Shown: piece after piece, positions 23,870 to 34,157 of the stretch
How positions within the stretch are numbered: the stretch's first letter is position 1
Layout of the letters: the number at the start of each line of letters is the position of its first letter
NCBI GenBank assembly: GCA_023213395.1
Contig: CM041465.1
Coordinates: forward strand, 63,371,741-63,435,740
DNA: 64,000 bases
From: Cycas panzhihuaensis
Taxonomy: Eukaryota; Cycadophyta
Direction: 5' to 3'
Made by a program: the position numbers and the translations under genes
The notes under the pieces: generated by a model
What the model saw: the letters and a program-made list of their open reading frames with translations, nothing else
Databases searched by the model: none
What the model was told of the DNA's origin: nothing

Positions 23870-23888
23870 ATGAACATTAGTCCCAACA
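23509..23888 (-). repeat. LARD-1 5' LTR (right)
   Basis: 380 bp, TGACAGTGCTAATGG to CCCAACA, followed by TTTAG. It is longer than its partner because of a 92-bp AT repeat. Confidence 0.75.
23775..23866. repeat. (AT)46 microsatellite in the LARD-1 LTR
   Basis: Uninterrupted 92 bp of AT. The corresponding place in the left LTR has only a few AT units. Confidence 0.97.
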
Positions 23889-24360
23889 TTTAGCTTGATG
23901 TTGTTATAGTCAAATCATAGTAGAGATCTAATTAAAGTACTCTTGGCCTTTTAAGTTAAGATTTCACACTACAGTGTGATCTTTCTCTTTTTAGCTCAAT
24001 GGTTCTATAGTTAGATTAAAGTAGAGATCTAATTAGAGTGCCTTTATCCCTAGAGGTTAACCCTTTCCTGAGTATAACAAAGGAAAGGTTATCCCTTTCT
24101 TGAGCATAGTGAAGGGAAGGATGGGTGTAATCTTTCTTTTCTTAGCTTAATGTTTCTTTTTAGATATTGTATGGTGTTCTCTCTCATTTTTTAGGTTAAA
24201 GTTTTTTCAATAGTGTGAAAATTTCCTTTATAGTGCATGAATCTTTTAGTCTTTTTTATAGTGCATAGTATTCTCTCTTATTCAATAGCCTGAAAGAGTT
24301 TTGTAAGGCAGCTCACTTCTTCCCTTCACTACACTTAAGAAAGAGTTACTATTCTAAGGA
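23889..24360. repeat. R3 repeat, right of LARD-1
   Basis: Continues the R3 phrase interrupted by LARD-1 (TTTAGCTTGATGTTG, GTAGAGATCTAATTA, palindromic CCTTTCC...GGAAAGG around 24061-24120). Confidence 0.7.
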
Positions 24361-25049
24361 CTCATTAAAACTTTTTCAATATGCTTCTAACCTAGCATCT
24401 AGTGAGGGAAACAAATAATATAGAATGATAAACTAGACAGTAACACTATGTGGCAAACTAAAAAAAAACTATGTTTAATGAGATCTACTAGATTTATATT
24501 CTTAGCCAGTTTAAAAGAATCAAGGATCTAATCACATATCATAGTATTCCTTATAATCTAGGATATAATTCATTTATTAATTAGTTTGAAAGAATCTAAG
24601 TTTGAATATGGTGTTTCTTTCTATTTCTAATCATAAAACGGAGTTAAGTCCCATCCCAGTTATTGATAGAGTTGTTTATTCTACATTTCTAGGTGCCCCC
24701 CTTACTTGATTAGTAATAGATACTATTCTTTTAGAGAAGAATTTATAAACTATGGTATGATTTAGTTTTAGCAACAGATCTATGATATATTTTCAGAGCA
24801 AAAACGAAGTCTATTTGGGGGGTTGGCTATGTATTTAGTGAAATCTATGTGAGTACTATGAACTATTTACTTCTTGGTTGAACAAATAACATCATATATA
24901 AGCCACCTCGCCACCACCTCAAGAATAAACAAAGAAATGAGTGAATAGATGTTGGTGAAGAATACAACCATCTAGGTTCGGTAAACCTCATACTATATGT
25001 TATTCATTCTAAAAAGAAAAGGATCAAGCAAATTGTATTCTTTCTCTAT
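24361..25049. other. Spacer before Tat-B, nothing recognised
   Basis: AT-rich sequence without genes or clear repeats. Confidence 0.4.
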
Positions 25050-25054
25050 AGTGG

Positions 25055-27491
25055 TGTTTCCTAGCTACTGGAAATGGGTTTGAGATAGGTTGACTCAGGA
25101 AAGCTTAGGTATATACTTCTCACTTTCATCCTCGCTTTCGCTTGGTCGAAGTAGCTTAGGGTATTGTTTGATGCATGCTTGCCTGTCATTTATGTGATCA
25201 TATTGCTTTCTTGCCTGATCATGTTGCTTGTGCCTGCCACATATTGTTCAGCCTATGATGACCCACCGTGGGGCACTCCTCAGCTAGTCATACACCCCAT
25301 ATGGCCCTCAACTGCCCATAACACCTTCACAGCTCCTCAAATGTCGTTGTTGGTCACGATCCATTCACAGCGACAATCCTGTCCCTACTTTGAATCCCAT
25401 TCGAAGTGTGATAGGACCCCCTCCAGAGACTCATTTTTCTCTTTTGGCCACTTGTCAGCCACTTGGGTGTGAGCTTCCAGCCTACCCAGCCTTTGCACAC
25501 CTCTCTGATTGATTCACGGTAATTCCCACTCTTTTCGCAGAATTACCACGTGGCATCCTTGTATACTCATCCCCTTCATAACCCTAAATGCTCGTTTAGG
25601 GTTAGGGTGAGTGTAAAACCCAAAAACAAAGCCATTAGCTCATCTTCTTCATTCATTTTTTTCGCTCTACTCTAGCTCTCATTCTCCAAATTTCACAGGA
25701 TCTGCTCTTTGGCTCTGGTTCTCCTTCCGCAGGATACCTGCTGCGTCTCAGGCCTTACTCTAGTAGCTTCAGGCTCTCTTTTTGTAGGTCTACATTGTGG
25801 AAGAAGAATACTTACAACATCTCAACAACTAGGATCCAAGATCTTAGATTTACATTCACATTTGCCTCCTCTCCAGCCCAGGAGAATAGAGTTCCTTCCT
25901 TCTGCTGCAAGGTACCCCTTCCATGGTCCTTTAAGTTTCTTATCTTTTTTTCTCTCTTTTATAAGCAATGTTGTGTTATTTCCTTACTCCTATCTTTGCA
26001 TTCCATAGAAGCTTGCCTACTGCTCCTCATTTTATAGTGCTTCTCCTCTTTTTTCCTACAAGCTCACTCTAAGGTGGCTATGCAAGAGGGCTGCATAAGG
26101 ACGAGTGAAGGGAGAAAGGTGGGATCAGTCCCCTTGTTGGACTTCTCCCCAAGGGTGTTACCCTTCCCTTCCTTCCTCTTTCACTTCATGCCTCCCTTGG
26201 AGCTGGGCCAAGGATATTGAGAGTTTATTTCCAGATCTAAAATAGCTTTGGCAGCCCTTTCCACACTGGCTTCAGACCTGCACTTGCAGGATTTGGGCAT
26301 CACATAAGCACCCAAACCCGTCCCGGTTGGTTTGTGATCCTTGGATTGTCCTAACCTGATGATTTGCTACCCATAGCACTTCATCTCTTGGGCTTGTTTG
26401 CACACCATTTTGCTAGTTTATTTCCTCCTTTGTTTGCTGTCCCATACAGCCATTACACTCTATTTTTCCCCCCTTTTGAGGCTACATGGAGGTACTTATG
26501 GGTGAGTTGGCTATACTGAGGCTAACTACTTCATCTTGGTTACTGTTTGGTGATGCTTTCGTTTGAATCTTGCTTGGAGTTTTTGGAGTAGAGTACAATA
26601 TTTATTTACCTTGATTTATTATCTACTTCTTGTATTCATATATATATATATATTAGGCATATTTGGCAGCCTCCTCTTCCGGGAGGGAGAAACTTTTGTT
26701 TTGTGCTTGGCAGGTTTGTGGTAACGGAAGTGTGAAGGAGGCAAACTTCTTGACAGGTTAGTCTCTAGTTGGTAGTACTTTCGTTTTCCTTTGTTGCTCT
26801 TAATGTCGCTTTGCTTTCACATGATTGGGGAACGTAAGGTCGCCCCTCGCCCGTTCACAGCAACCATCATCGGCTAGCCTCTCGCCCATGTGGCAAATTT
26901 GAGTGGGCAAGTATATAAAGAGTAGAAGGTCATAACATCCCAACGACTCTTCTTTTCCAGGTATTCCTTGTCTCCTTTTTTGTCCTTTTGCACAGTGTTT
27001 CTTTTATGCACACGTCGCATGCTAAAAACACATAGGAAATGAAAAGGAAAAGAACTCATTCTTGCATTAATGAAACCTTTTTATAGTTGTTTATACCATG
27101 TGTATATAGGATTTAGGTGTAAGCCACCTATTCCTTACACCCCATCCAGTCTACACGTAGGACATCGTATCACACACACATTTGCTCTCACGTTGCCTTC
27201 TCCCTCCCATGAGAAGATGCAACTTCTTAGAGTCCCTCTTCCTCTTCCCAGCCATCCAAGGGGTAGGAGGGCCTCTTCTTTTGGGATGACCCAAGGCCTC
27301 ACCTTGCATCTTTTTCTGAAGATTGCCCTAAGGTAATTGGGCACCATCCGTGGGTCCCAAATCCGCGCTCCAGCGCATGGATGCCCTGTGTGGTGTTCCT
27401 TCTTACTGGTAAGGTCCTATTTATAGCCAACCACATCTTAGTTCGTTACACCCTTCGAAGCATAAAAGACCATCCTGTAGACATGATTCCA
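25055..27491 (+). repeat. Tat-B 5' LTR
   Basis: 2437 bp. It aligns with the 3' LTR throughout but lacks about 110 bp present there at 34616-34728. Open frames inside (for example 25164-25472) recur in both LTRs but are not conserved as proteins in the related LTRs, so I treat them as chance. A short TA run lies near 26637-26655. Confidence 0.97.
25518..25618 (+). promoter_or_regulatory. Tat-B 5' LTR U3 promoter module
   Basis: In order: GGTAATTC...GAATTACC inverted repeat (25518-25549), CACGTGG box, a 9-bp-arm telobox palindrome AACCCTAAA-TGCTCG-TTTAGGGTT (25580-25603), then a damaged TATA box (TGTAAAA, 25612-25618; TATAAAA in the 3' LTR). The 110-bp deletion removes the upstream GGTACC block. 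Confidence 0.6.
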
Positions 27492-27739
27492 TACTGGGGA
27501 TCTGCCAGTAAGGAAGCTAGTCTCACTTCTCTTTCTGTTGGTGCTTTTGCTTTCTGGTGATCTTCTTTATTTTCCCTTTCTGTTGGGCAGCCCCAACGCG
27601 TGCTTCATACTCCCTTTTCTTCTAACAGCTTTGGCAAAGGTGTTATATGCGACGTTTCTCATGTCGTTTATGAGGTTTGCCACATTTGTTGGAAGATCCT
27701 TCATATCACCTATTTCCATCATTGAAATTGGATTCGATA

Positions 27740-29700
27740 ATGGAGGGCTATCCTTCTGACTAAGCGTGTCATGCCTTCGCCTCGAGAACTCATGAGTTCC
27801 CCGGGTCTATTCTGGGATCCACCTAAGAGGGTGACGATCCTATCTATTACCCAGGTGACCAACATCACCCCATTGACATCCATCCTTCTACCCATGTAGT
27901 GGAAGACCCATCTTCTCTTGAGGTTTACCCTTTGCTTGGTGATTCTTACGAGGAGTGCCCTGAGGGGTCCATGTCATTCGAGGTCCTGTCCACCTCTTAT
28001 GGTCACGTGGATACCCCTCCCACCGATGTGATTGAAGCTATTAGTGAGTGCTTTCGAGTGACTCACCTTCAATCATGTCCCAAGTGGTTTGAAGATGTCC
28101 TGCGTGGTGGAGCATCCTCTTTATCTACTCCTTTACCACCGTCTTCATCCGCACCTACCCCTCCTACTACCAGTAACCTTTTCATTCTCGCACATTTGTC
28201 CCGCTCCTTTCCTACACCTACCGTAGGGTCAAATGTTACACCTTTCTTTCCTTGCCAGATCCTAGTTCTTCAAGACCCTCCCATGGTATGTCTTTCCCTC
28301 AGTTGGGGGTTAGCATACCCTTTCCTAGTGAGGCTAATATGCCATCCCCTAACATGGCGCATACATTCTCTAGTAGGCCTATGGGTCTTATTAACTCTTT
28401 AGTTGTTAATCATGTAGGACCCGCTCCCACATATTCCTAAAACCAACCTATTAGTCCTTCCTTTTACATCCCCCCAGGTTATGCTACTCAACCTTGGGGG
28501 CAGGGTAAAGGGAACCACCTCCCAACTTATGGGGTGGACCTGCTACACCCATATGGGATTGCACCACCTACAGGTGGCCCATATAGGAAAAACTCAGTTC
28601 CACACCCTCTTTTTCTGCCATCTAGCATGGCCCCTTTCATTGCACCTTCATAAGGGAACCCAACTCCCTTTCAAGATGCTTATCCTCAAGCCCCCTTCCA
28701 GTAAGGGGTATTTCCTCAAGGAGGGATGGGTTTGCCACCCCCATCTGTTCCTTGTTCACTACCTACTACATCATTCGTTGATCTTACAGTCTAGGTAAGG
28801 GCACATCCCTTTATGGACTATAGATCAACACCATTATCTATTGAGGCATTAAGAACTAATCTGCCATATCATCTTCCTGAAGTTCCTAAATTTGACGGAA
28901 CATCCTCGCAAGACCCAACAGAATATGTGCGTAGTTTTTCTATGGCATGTATAGGTTACTGGGCTTACGACCACATATTGATGAAGCTATTTCTACGATC
29001 TTTATAGGAGGATGTTGTTAAATGGTTTTATCACCACCCTGCCCACTTTATCTTTTCATTCCAATAATTAGTGGATGAATTTATTAACTACTTTGATGTA
29101 GCCCGTTCATTTGAAAGCATAATGAAATCCCTTTATCGCTCAAATAAGGTCATGACGAAATGAATCATGACTTTGTGAGATAATTCCATGACCTTCTTCA
29201 CTCTACTAAGGCCACGTTGCCTGAGGAGTTGAAGAAGGATCTTTCGTTAATGCACTTCGCCCCGAAGTACATGTGGAAGTCCTTAAAATGGGGCCAACCA
29301 CGTGTGACTTCATGATTACAAAGTGCTTAGCATTAGAGGCTATTGAGATCCGGGATAGACTCAAGAGGCCTCTCAAGCCCTCACAATGCCGTGAGGCACC
29401 TCCCTCAACCAAGGAAACTAAACCTTCAGAACCCACTAGGTCTACTTCTCACTCGACCGAGAAGACCTTAGACCCCCTTACTTCTGTCATATGTTCATTT
29501 GAACGTACGATGAAGGAGCTTAAGCTTCAAGCCCCTTCATCTCCAACATCCAACAAATAAATTCAATAGGCTTCTCAAGCTACTCCTCCTGCGGGGGGTA
29601 GTACCCAACCTTCTCAAGCAAGGAAAGTCCATCCTTCACTCGAGAAGAAGTTGTGCTCCATCCACGGGGAGTGCTTCCATGATGACTCGCATTGTCGGGT
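27740..29700 (+). pseudogene. Tat-B gag
   Basis: Capsid/nucleocapsid precursor of a Tat-type gypsy element. I place the start at ATG 27740 (M-E-G-Y-P), because both copies share it and this frame continues into the conserved part; a TAA now stands where Tat-C has Trp a few codons later. Visible parts: a Ser/Pro/Thr-rich N-terminal region (27899-28402), the retrotransposon gag domain (28813-29300: FDGTSSQDPTEYVRSFSMAC, WFYHHPAHFIFSFQ), and a zinc-binding CSIHGECFHDDSHC motif at about 29656-29697. Frameshifts and stops break it into several open pieces. Confidence 0.85.
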
Positions 29701-31113
29701 GCAACACCGTTGTGATGCCTCACAATGTGATTCGTCTCCCAGATGGGCCTCAAGGCCCAATCTCGATCAACCTATCCATAAGGATCCATTCCCCAAACAT
29801 GGGGAGCGTGATCGCAATACTCAGTAAAGAAACAACTGAAACTAGGGTAGATCCTCTAATTCTCGCCCTTCACACGGTAGAGGGAGGGGTGCCTAAGATT
29901 CAACATCCTCCTCACATTCCCCTGACCGACGCACTCCATCACCTTCGCGATCCTGTAACAAGGGAAAGAAGGTTGTCAAATTGCTTGAGACTACTCCCTT
30001 ATATGCCTTAACATGGTCTCAAGCTACTGAAGAGGCCATTGGTGCCTCTTCGTCCATATCTCACCTTGATCCTCTTCTGGAAACTTCTCTTCTGGAACCC
30101 CCTGTGCTTCCCAAGACTATTCCCGTATGCCTTAGCCGTTACAATTTTCTAAGGGCAGTTGCACAACCTACTGTGAAGGGTAAGCCCTTCTCTATCGTTG
30201 ATGAGCTCCACACTGTCACTGCAGGGATGTCCTTGATGGATGTCTAGAGAAGCTGCCCTGAGCAACGTGCTCTTCTTCTTGAAGCTCTTAGCCAATAAGA
30301 TGCTTCCATCCATGCAGTAGGTACTACCTCCCATGGATCACCTATCATCTCATTTGATCCTAGAGATCTCCGATCTCCCAGTAAGTGGGAGAAGCTTTTG
30401 CATTACCCTTTCGTCATTACCATTGACACTCCTACTTTTATCAAAAAGAGGACCATTAATGGCTCTTCGGTTAATGCTATGCCTGTGCGTATGCTCAATG
30501 AGCTAGGCATAGTAGCTCTCGAGTCTGTCCCTTAGAAATGCCAAGGGTATGATGGGATTGAGAAGTCCCCTTTAGGGACAGTCTCCCTTTCCCTCACCTT
30601 AGGAGGGAAAATTGTTTCTGTCGAAGTTGTTGTACTCGATATCAATGTGGAGTATAACCTCTTGTTGGGCTGACCGTGGCTCGACTAAATGGGAGCAATC
30701 TGCTCCACATGTTGGGGGCAACTTAAATTTGTCCATGAAGGACAAGTTAAAGTTGTCGCCCATGAGCCTATGCCATCTCACACCTCTCATCTAGCCTGTC
30801 AGGCTGTCTTTGATGATGAAGATAATGATCTTGAGGAGGCTACCCCTTCCGTGGGACCTCTATTTCAGGAGACCGACCTTCATCAGCTGGACCCTATGCC
30901 ATGCCATGAGCTAAACCTAGTTAGGTTTGCCCCTATTGGTGTAGGTGGTTACAGTTACTTAGCCATCATGGGTGATTCCAAGTCAGATAGCGAGGGTTAT
31001 GAGCCCTCTCCTCGACATGTCACCCTGGTTTCACGAGCACCTAAGGGGATATCTCAATCAGATATTTCTACTCCTCATTCCACATTGGCTCCCGAGCTGC
31101 TGGTCCTAAACTA
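29701..31113 (+). pseudogene. Tat-B protease region and linker
   Basis: Aspartic protease segment: NGSSVNAMPVRMLNELGI (active-site D-x-G-S with Asp changed to Asn, near 30454), GYDGIEKSPLGTVSL, and VEYNLLLG before the PWLD block (30640-30690). A linker ORF follows to 31113. Tat-C has the same order and keeps the Asp. The segment before the protease (29960-30250) is open and conserved between the two copies but has no named domain. Confidence 0.8.
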
Positions 31114-32039
31114 ACCACTTATTTCACTTTCTTGACCTCCTCGAGTGGTTTTATATATGTGTTTGCATCGACGAGCCACTCGTAGAGGCACATCTTCTTC
31201 ATGCTTTATATCCTTACATAGGACTAGATCCACTCCTACTTAGACGTAACCTTGCCACGTAACCTGTCGCATGCCATGTCTGTTGCACTCAACTGGTTCT
31301 GACCATGGCAAGTTTACTGGTAATCCTAGCCACACTGGGCCTACCCTTCGTCACCTATATCCTATTCTTCGTGTGACTACCCCTACCCCTATGGGGTCTA
31401 GGCACACCTCTTTCTCTCTTTACGCTCTGAAATAAGCCTAAACTACCATCTTAAGTTATTCCTATTTCTCCCAGCCACTGGTGGAATGATAAATTAGGAT
31501 GGCCTCTTCCATTTCTTTCTAGTTCCTCCCGCGGAACCCATGTTCCCATTTCTTATGGGACCTTGTCCTCCTATTTGGGCATTCCCCAGTTAGGACGATG
31601 CTTTGGAGTATCGTTACTCCCCCTCTCACTTGGTGTTTCCTTCGCATATCCTACTATACTCCTCCATGGACGTGCGTGTTGTCATATTTCCTAACCCCAC
31701 ACGTGTTTGTCACCTCTACTCATGGTGGTCGTGTGTGCTCCTGTTAGGTATATAGCCATGCATGGAAGGAAACATGTACATTTCAAATAATCACCATAAC
31801 AAAATATAAAACATACATGTCATCCATCACACATCATATACACAACATACATATCAAAATAGGGCGTCAATTACCCCCGTCTATATATATACATCAAAAT
31901 CATATGTCATATCATACATATGGGAAGTTGGTGTCCTTGCAGGGTGGGTACAATCATATGACTCTATATATATGATCCCCTGGAGGCTCGTTCTTTCCCC
32001 TATCAAAAATCAAATATAATACACATACTCCACACTATT
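31114..32039 (+). other. Tat-B deletion scar and 3' spacer
   Basis: 31114-31430 aligns with nothing in Tat-C that I can follow. From 31430 the sequence matches the post-integrase spacer of Tat-C (61290 onward), starting near CTAAACTACCATCTTAAGTT. The polymerase and integrase genes are therefore missing at this point. A stretch rich in CATACATATCA phrases spans 31780-31930. Confidence 0.75.
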
Positions 32040-32876
32040 GTTGCCCTACTCCTGGGGCACCATCTCCTGGTCGGTGTGATCCTCCTGGGGACCACATCTC
32101 TCCGAGGCTTCTCCTAGGCCTCTATGAGCTCCCTGGCTCGCTTCCCTCATCGCGAGGCCTCCTCGAGGTCATCATCACTGTGTGGGTATAAGTCCTACTC
32201 CGGCTCGACCTCGATGCCATCTAGTCTACTAGATGATCGTATTGAGCCTAGATACGATCCCTCTCACTCTCCACTCCTTGGAGACACTCCTCTAGGACTG
32301 CTACCTAGATATGGCTCACCATATCCCCTCTAGTTCCTCCCTGAGCCTCTAGAGTCTGCACACGACTCCGTAGGGCATCCTGCTGGCTCTAAGCCTCGTC
32401 CATCTCTCGCTGTAGCTGTCCCCTGAATGCCATGTGCTCCTGGAACTCTGCAGCCCATATATCTCTTACCCTCGCCAACGCTGCGAATGCTGCCATGTGG
32501 GCACCTACCGATCTAGGTGCATCCTCAACCTGGATGGGTAGATGCCCCTCTACGTACACTTGAGGGAACATCTCCCTTACCATAGCCTCCACCAACCACT
32601 AGATCTCTGCAGTACCTGTAAACCCAACATGCCATATGTCAGTATATATCTGGTCATATACCAAACCAAAACTAAATCAAAGCGTGTGGGCATCTGGCTA
32701 TCAAACAACAAACCTACTATGGCCTCCAGCTCCTCTACCCGTGCAATGGCCTCTGCCCTTGGCTCTCCACTAGCTACTGGTGCCTTCTCTTCTGGCATCT
32801 CCTCTGCCAGTGCTTCGACTGCTGGAGCCTGCATAACCCTCTCTGCTGGTGGAGCTGTCCCCCTTGGTCTCTCCAT
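32040..32876 (-). pseudogene. Tat-B antisense ORF
   Basis: The minus strand between pol and the extra RNase H is coding-like. 32876 to 32577 begins MERPRGTAPPAERV and is acidic with Ala/Glu. A second frame from 32595 has VREMFPQVYVEGHLP and FQEHMAFRGQLQREM, then continues in the same frame beyond 32389 through a few TAG stops (RVQTLEAQ, VESERDRI) to a Ser/Arg-rich tail ending near 32040. The middle looks like a coiled coil. Between the two frames lies a good acceptor (TTGGGTTTACAG, minus strand, about 32625-32636) and a possible GTAGGT donor near 32712, so an intron is conceivable. Antisense genes in this place are known in Tat-lineage elements such as Grande; function unknown. Confidence 0.5.
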
Positions 32877-33384
32877 GATCCTCAGCCTTTAAGACCATAT
32901 TCTCGCCCTGGCCAGCATTACTTTTTGGTCCAGTTCCTCTTTTTGTCTCTATGGTCTCCTTTCAACTCGTTTCCTTCAGCGCATTAATGACGCCCCAAGT
33001 GGCTCATTTTTGCCGAGGCCCCCCTCATCTTATTTTATGTGCCACTCGTGTGCATACCCAAGTTTATACTCTTTTGGCTCATTTCACCACCCTCGACTCA
33101 TTTTTGTTGCCCATTTTTACTCTTAGGACTCCCATACGGAGTGTCCCCTCTGGTTGGGTACCCCTTTGTGCTTCTTTAAGCTAGTTTAGGCGTCCTGGGC
33201 CCCCTTTTTCACCGTTTTCTTCCTTGTTGGTGGGGTAGCCTTCCCTGCCTTCAGGTCGCCTCATTGCCAGGCCTTCATACCCCTTCATGGCCACCATCAC
33301 GAACGATACAGAGTCCTCTTCTCGCCTCTTTCCCCAGTTTCGTTACACTTCTTTCCAGTAGAGAAGTTGTTCCCAATCATATCT
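32877..33384 (+). other. Tat-B spacer between antisense ORF and extra RNase H
   Basis: Pyrimidine-rich, no gene recognised. Similar to the Tat-A stretch at about 3180-3750. Confidence 0.5.
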
Positions 33385-33800
33385 CTTTTCATTTTCATCG
33401 ATGGCGGAAGCTGCGGTAATCCTAGTCCTTCTGCCGCCGTGTGGATACTCCGCGATTCCTTGGGGCATGACTGCCTGCGCTCTGGAATCTTCCTTCATGA
33501 GGCAACCAATAACGAAGCTGAGTATACGACTGTTATTAAAGCCCTCACTAATGCATGGCATTTCCATCATAGACCCATCATCCTCCTTTATGACTCCCAA
33601 GTGGTGGTGTCTCATCTCACCAAGGTTTACTAGGTGCGGTGCCCATGCTTAAGAGCCTTTGCATTGACCGCAAGGTCACTCTTGGCTTGTTTCCAGTCTG
33701 TCGATGTTTGCCATATCCCCTAGGCCCTCAACACTGAGGTAGACAGTCTCATTTGCCTTATCCTTGAGCGTTGCCTCCCTCTTCTCAATGACCACCTTTA
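33385..33800 (+). pseudogene. Tat-B additional RNase H (aRNH)
   Basis: RNase H fold separate from the one that follows RT. Motifs in order: IFIDGGSCGNPSPSAAVW (first catalytic Asp kept), EATNNEAEYTTVIKALTNA (catalytic Glu), ILLYDSQVVVSHLTKVY (second Asp), then after a TAG at 33631-33633 the C-terminal N-x-x-x-D helix near 33726-33757. This is the plant/archaeal-like type found in Tat-lineage gypsy elements, thought to degrade RNA in RNA-DNA hybrids during reverse transcription. It lies about 360 bp before the polypurine tract. Catalytic residues are all present; stops lie only in the C-terminal third. Confidence 0.85.
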
Positions 33801-34145
33801 AGAGACTTGCTTGACCTGCCCATTGCCCGAGCCTCTGGTTGCCATTCTTCCAGCTTGTTTGTTTAGTCTATTGGGTGCCCTTACATTATCCATTATATTC
33901 TAGCAATGGGGGCATCCCCCTTTTTTCGTTTATTTCATCTCTAGGTTGACTTTCAGACCACACACAGGCAGCCCCTATGTTGTCCTCATCTCTGTCTCCC
34001 TTATCCATGTGTTCCATCATGACACTTGTCGAGACCCTTGGTCCATATTATGTTTATGATTTATATATATATGCATGTGCTACTAATAGTTTTGGTTGCC
34101 AGCATTCGCCATCACACCACGCTTTCGAGCGGTGAGGCTCTACTG

Positions 34146-34157
34146 CTAAGGGGGCAG
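34146..34157 (+). other. Tat-B polypurine tract
   Basis: CTAAGGGGGCAG directly before the 3' LTR. Confidence 0.85.

Larger units (their letters stand above)
13027..23888 (-). mobile_element. LARD-1: LTR element without recognised coding region, split by Copia-B
   Basis: Two related terminal repeats (13027-13324 and 23509-23888) start TG and end CA. A primer binding site complementary to initiator tRNA-Met lies beside the right one (23497-23506 reads TCTGATACCA), and a purine tract on the minus strand lies beside the left one, so the element reads on the minus strand. Flanks are TATAG and TTTAG, one mismatch from a 5-bp target duplication, within an R3 phrase CTTTTTAGCTT. Without nested Copia-B the element is about 3.85 kb with about 3.2 kb of AT-rich interior that shows no gag or pol motif. 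It would depend on another element's proteins. Small ORFs at 14152-14409 and 22884-23087 are unrecognised. Confidence 0.7.

Noticed and set aside
25164-25472. Open frame of about 100 codons in the Tat-B 5' LTR, also open at 34267-34572
   Set aside because: It is open in both LTRs of one element because they are copies. The more distant Tat LTRs do not keep it, and no domain is visible.
27338-27356. TTGGGCACCATCCGTGGG looks like a gypsy primer binding site (TTGGCGCCGTCTGTGGG type)
   Set aside because: It is also present at 36582-36600, and the two LTRs stay aligned for about 135 bp beyond it, to GATTCCA, where the target duplication AGTGG follows. It is therefore inside the LTR.
29206-29436. 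Minus-strand ORF inside Tat-B gag
   Set aside because: Shadow of the gag frame; the sense frame has the recognised gag domain.
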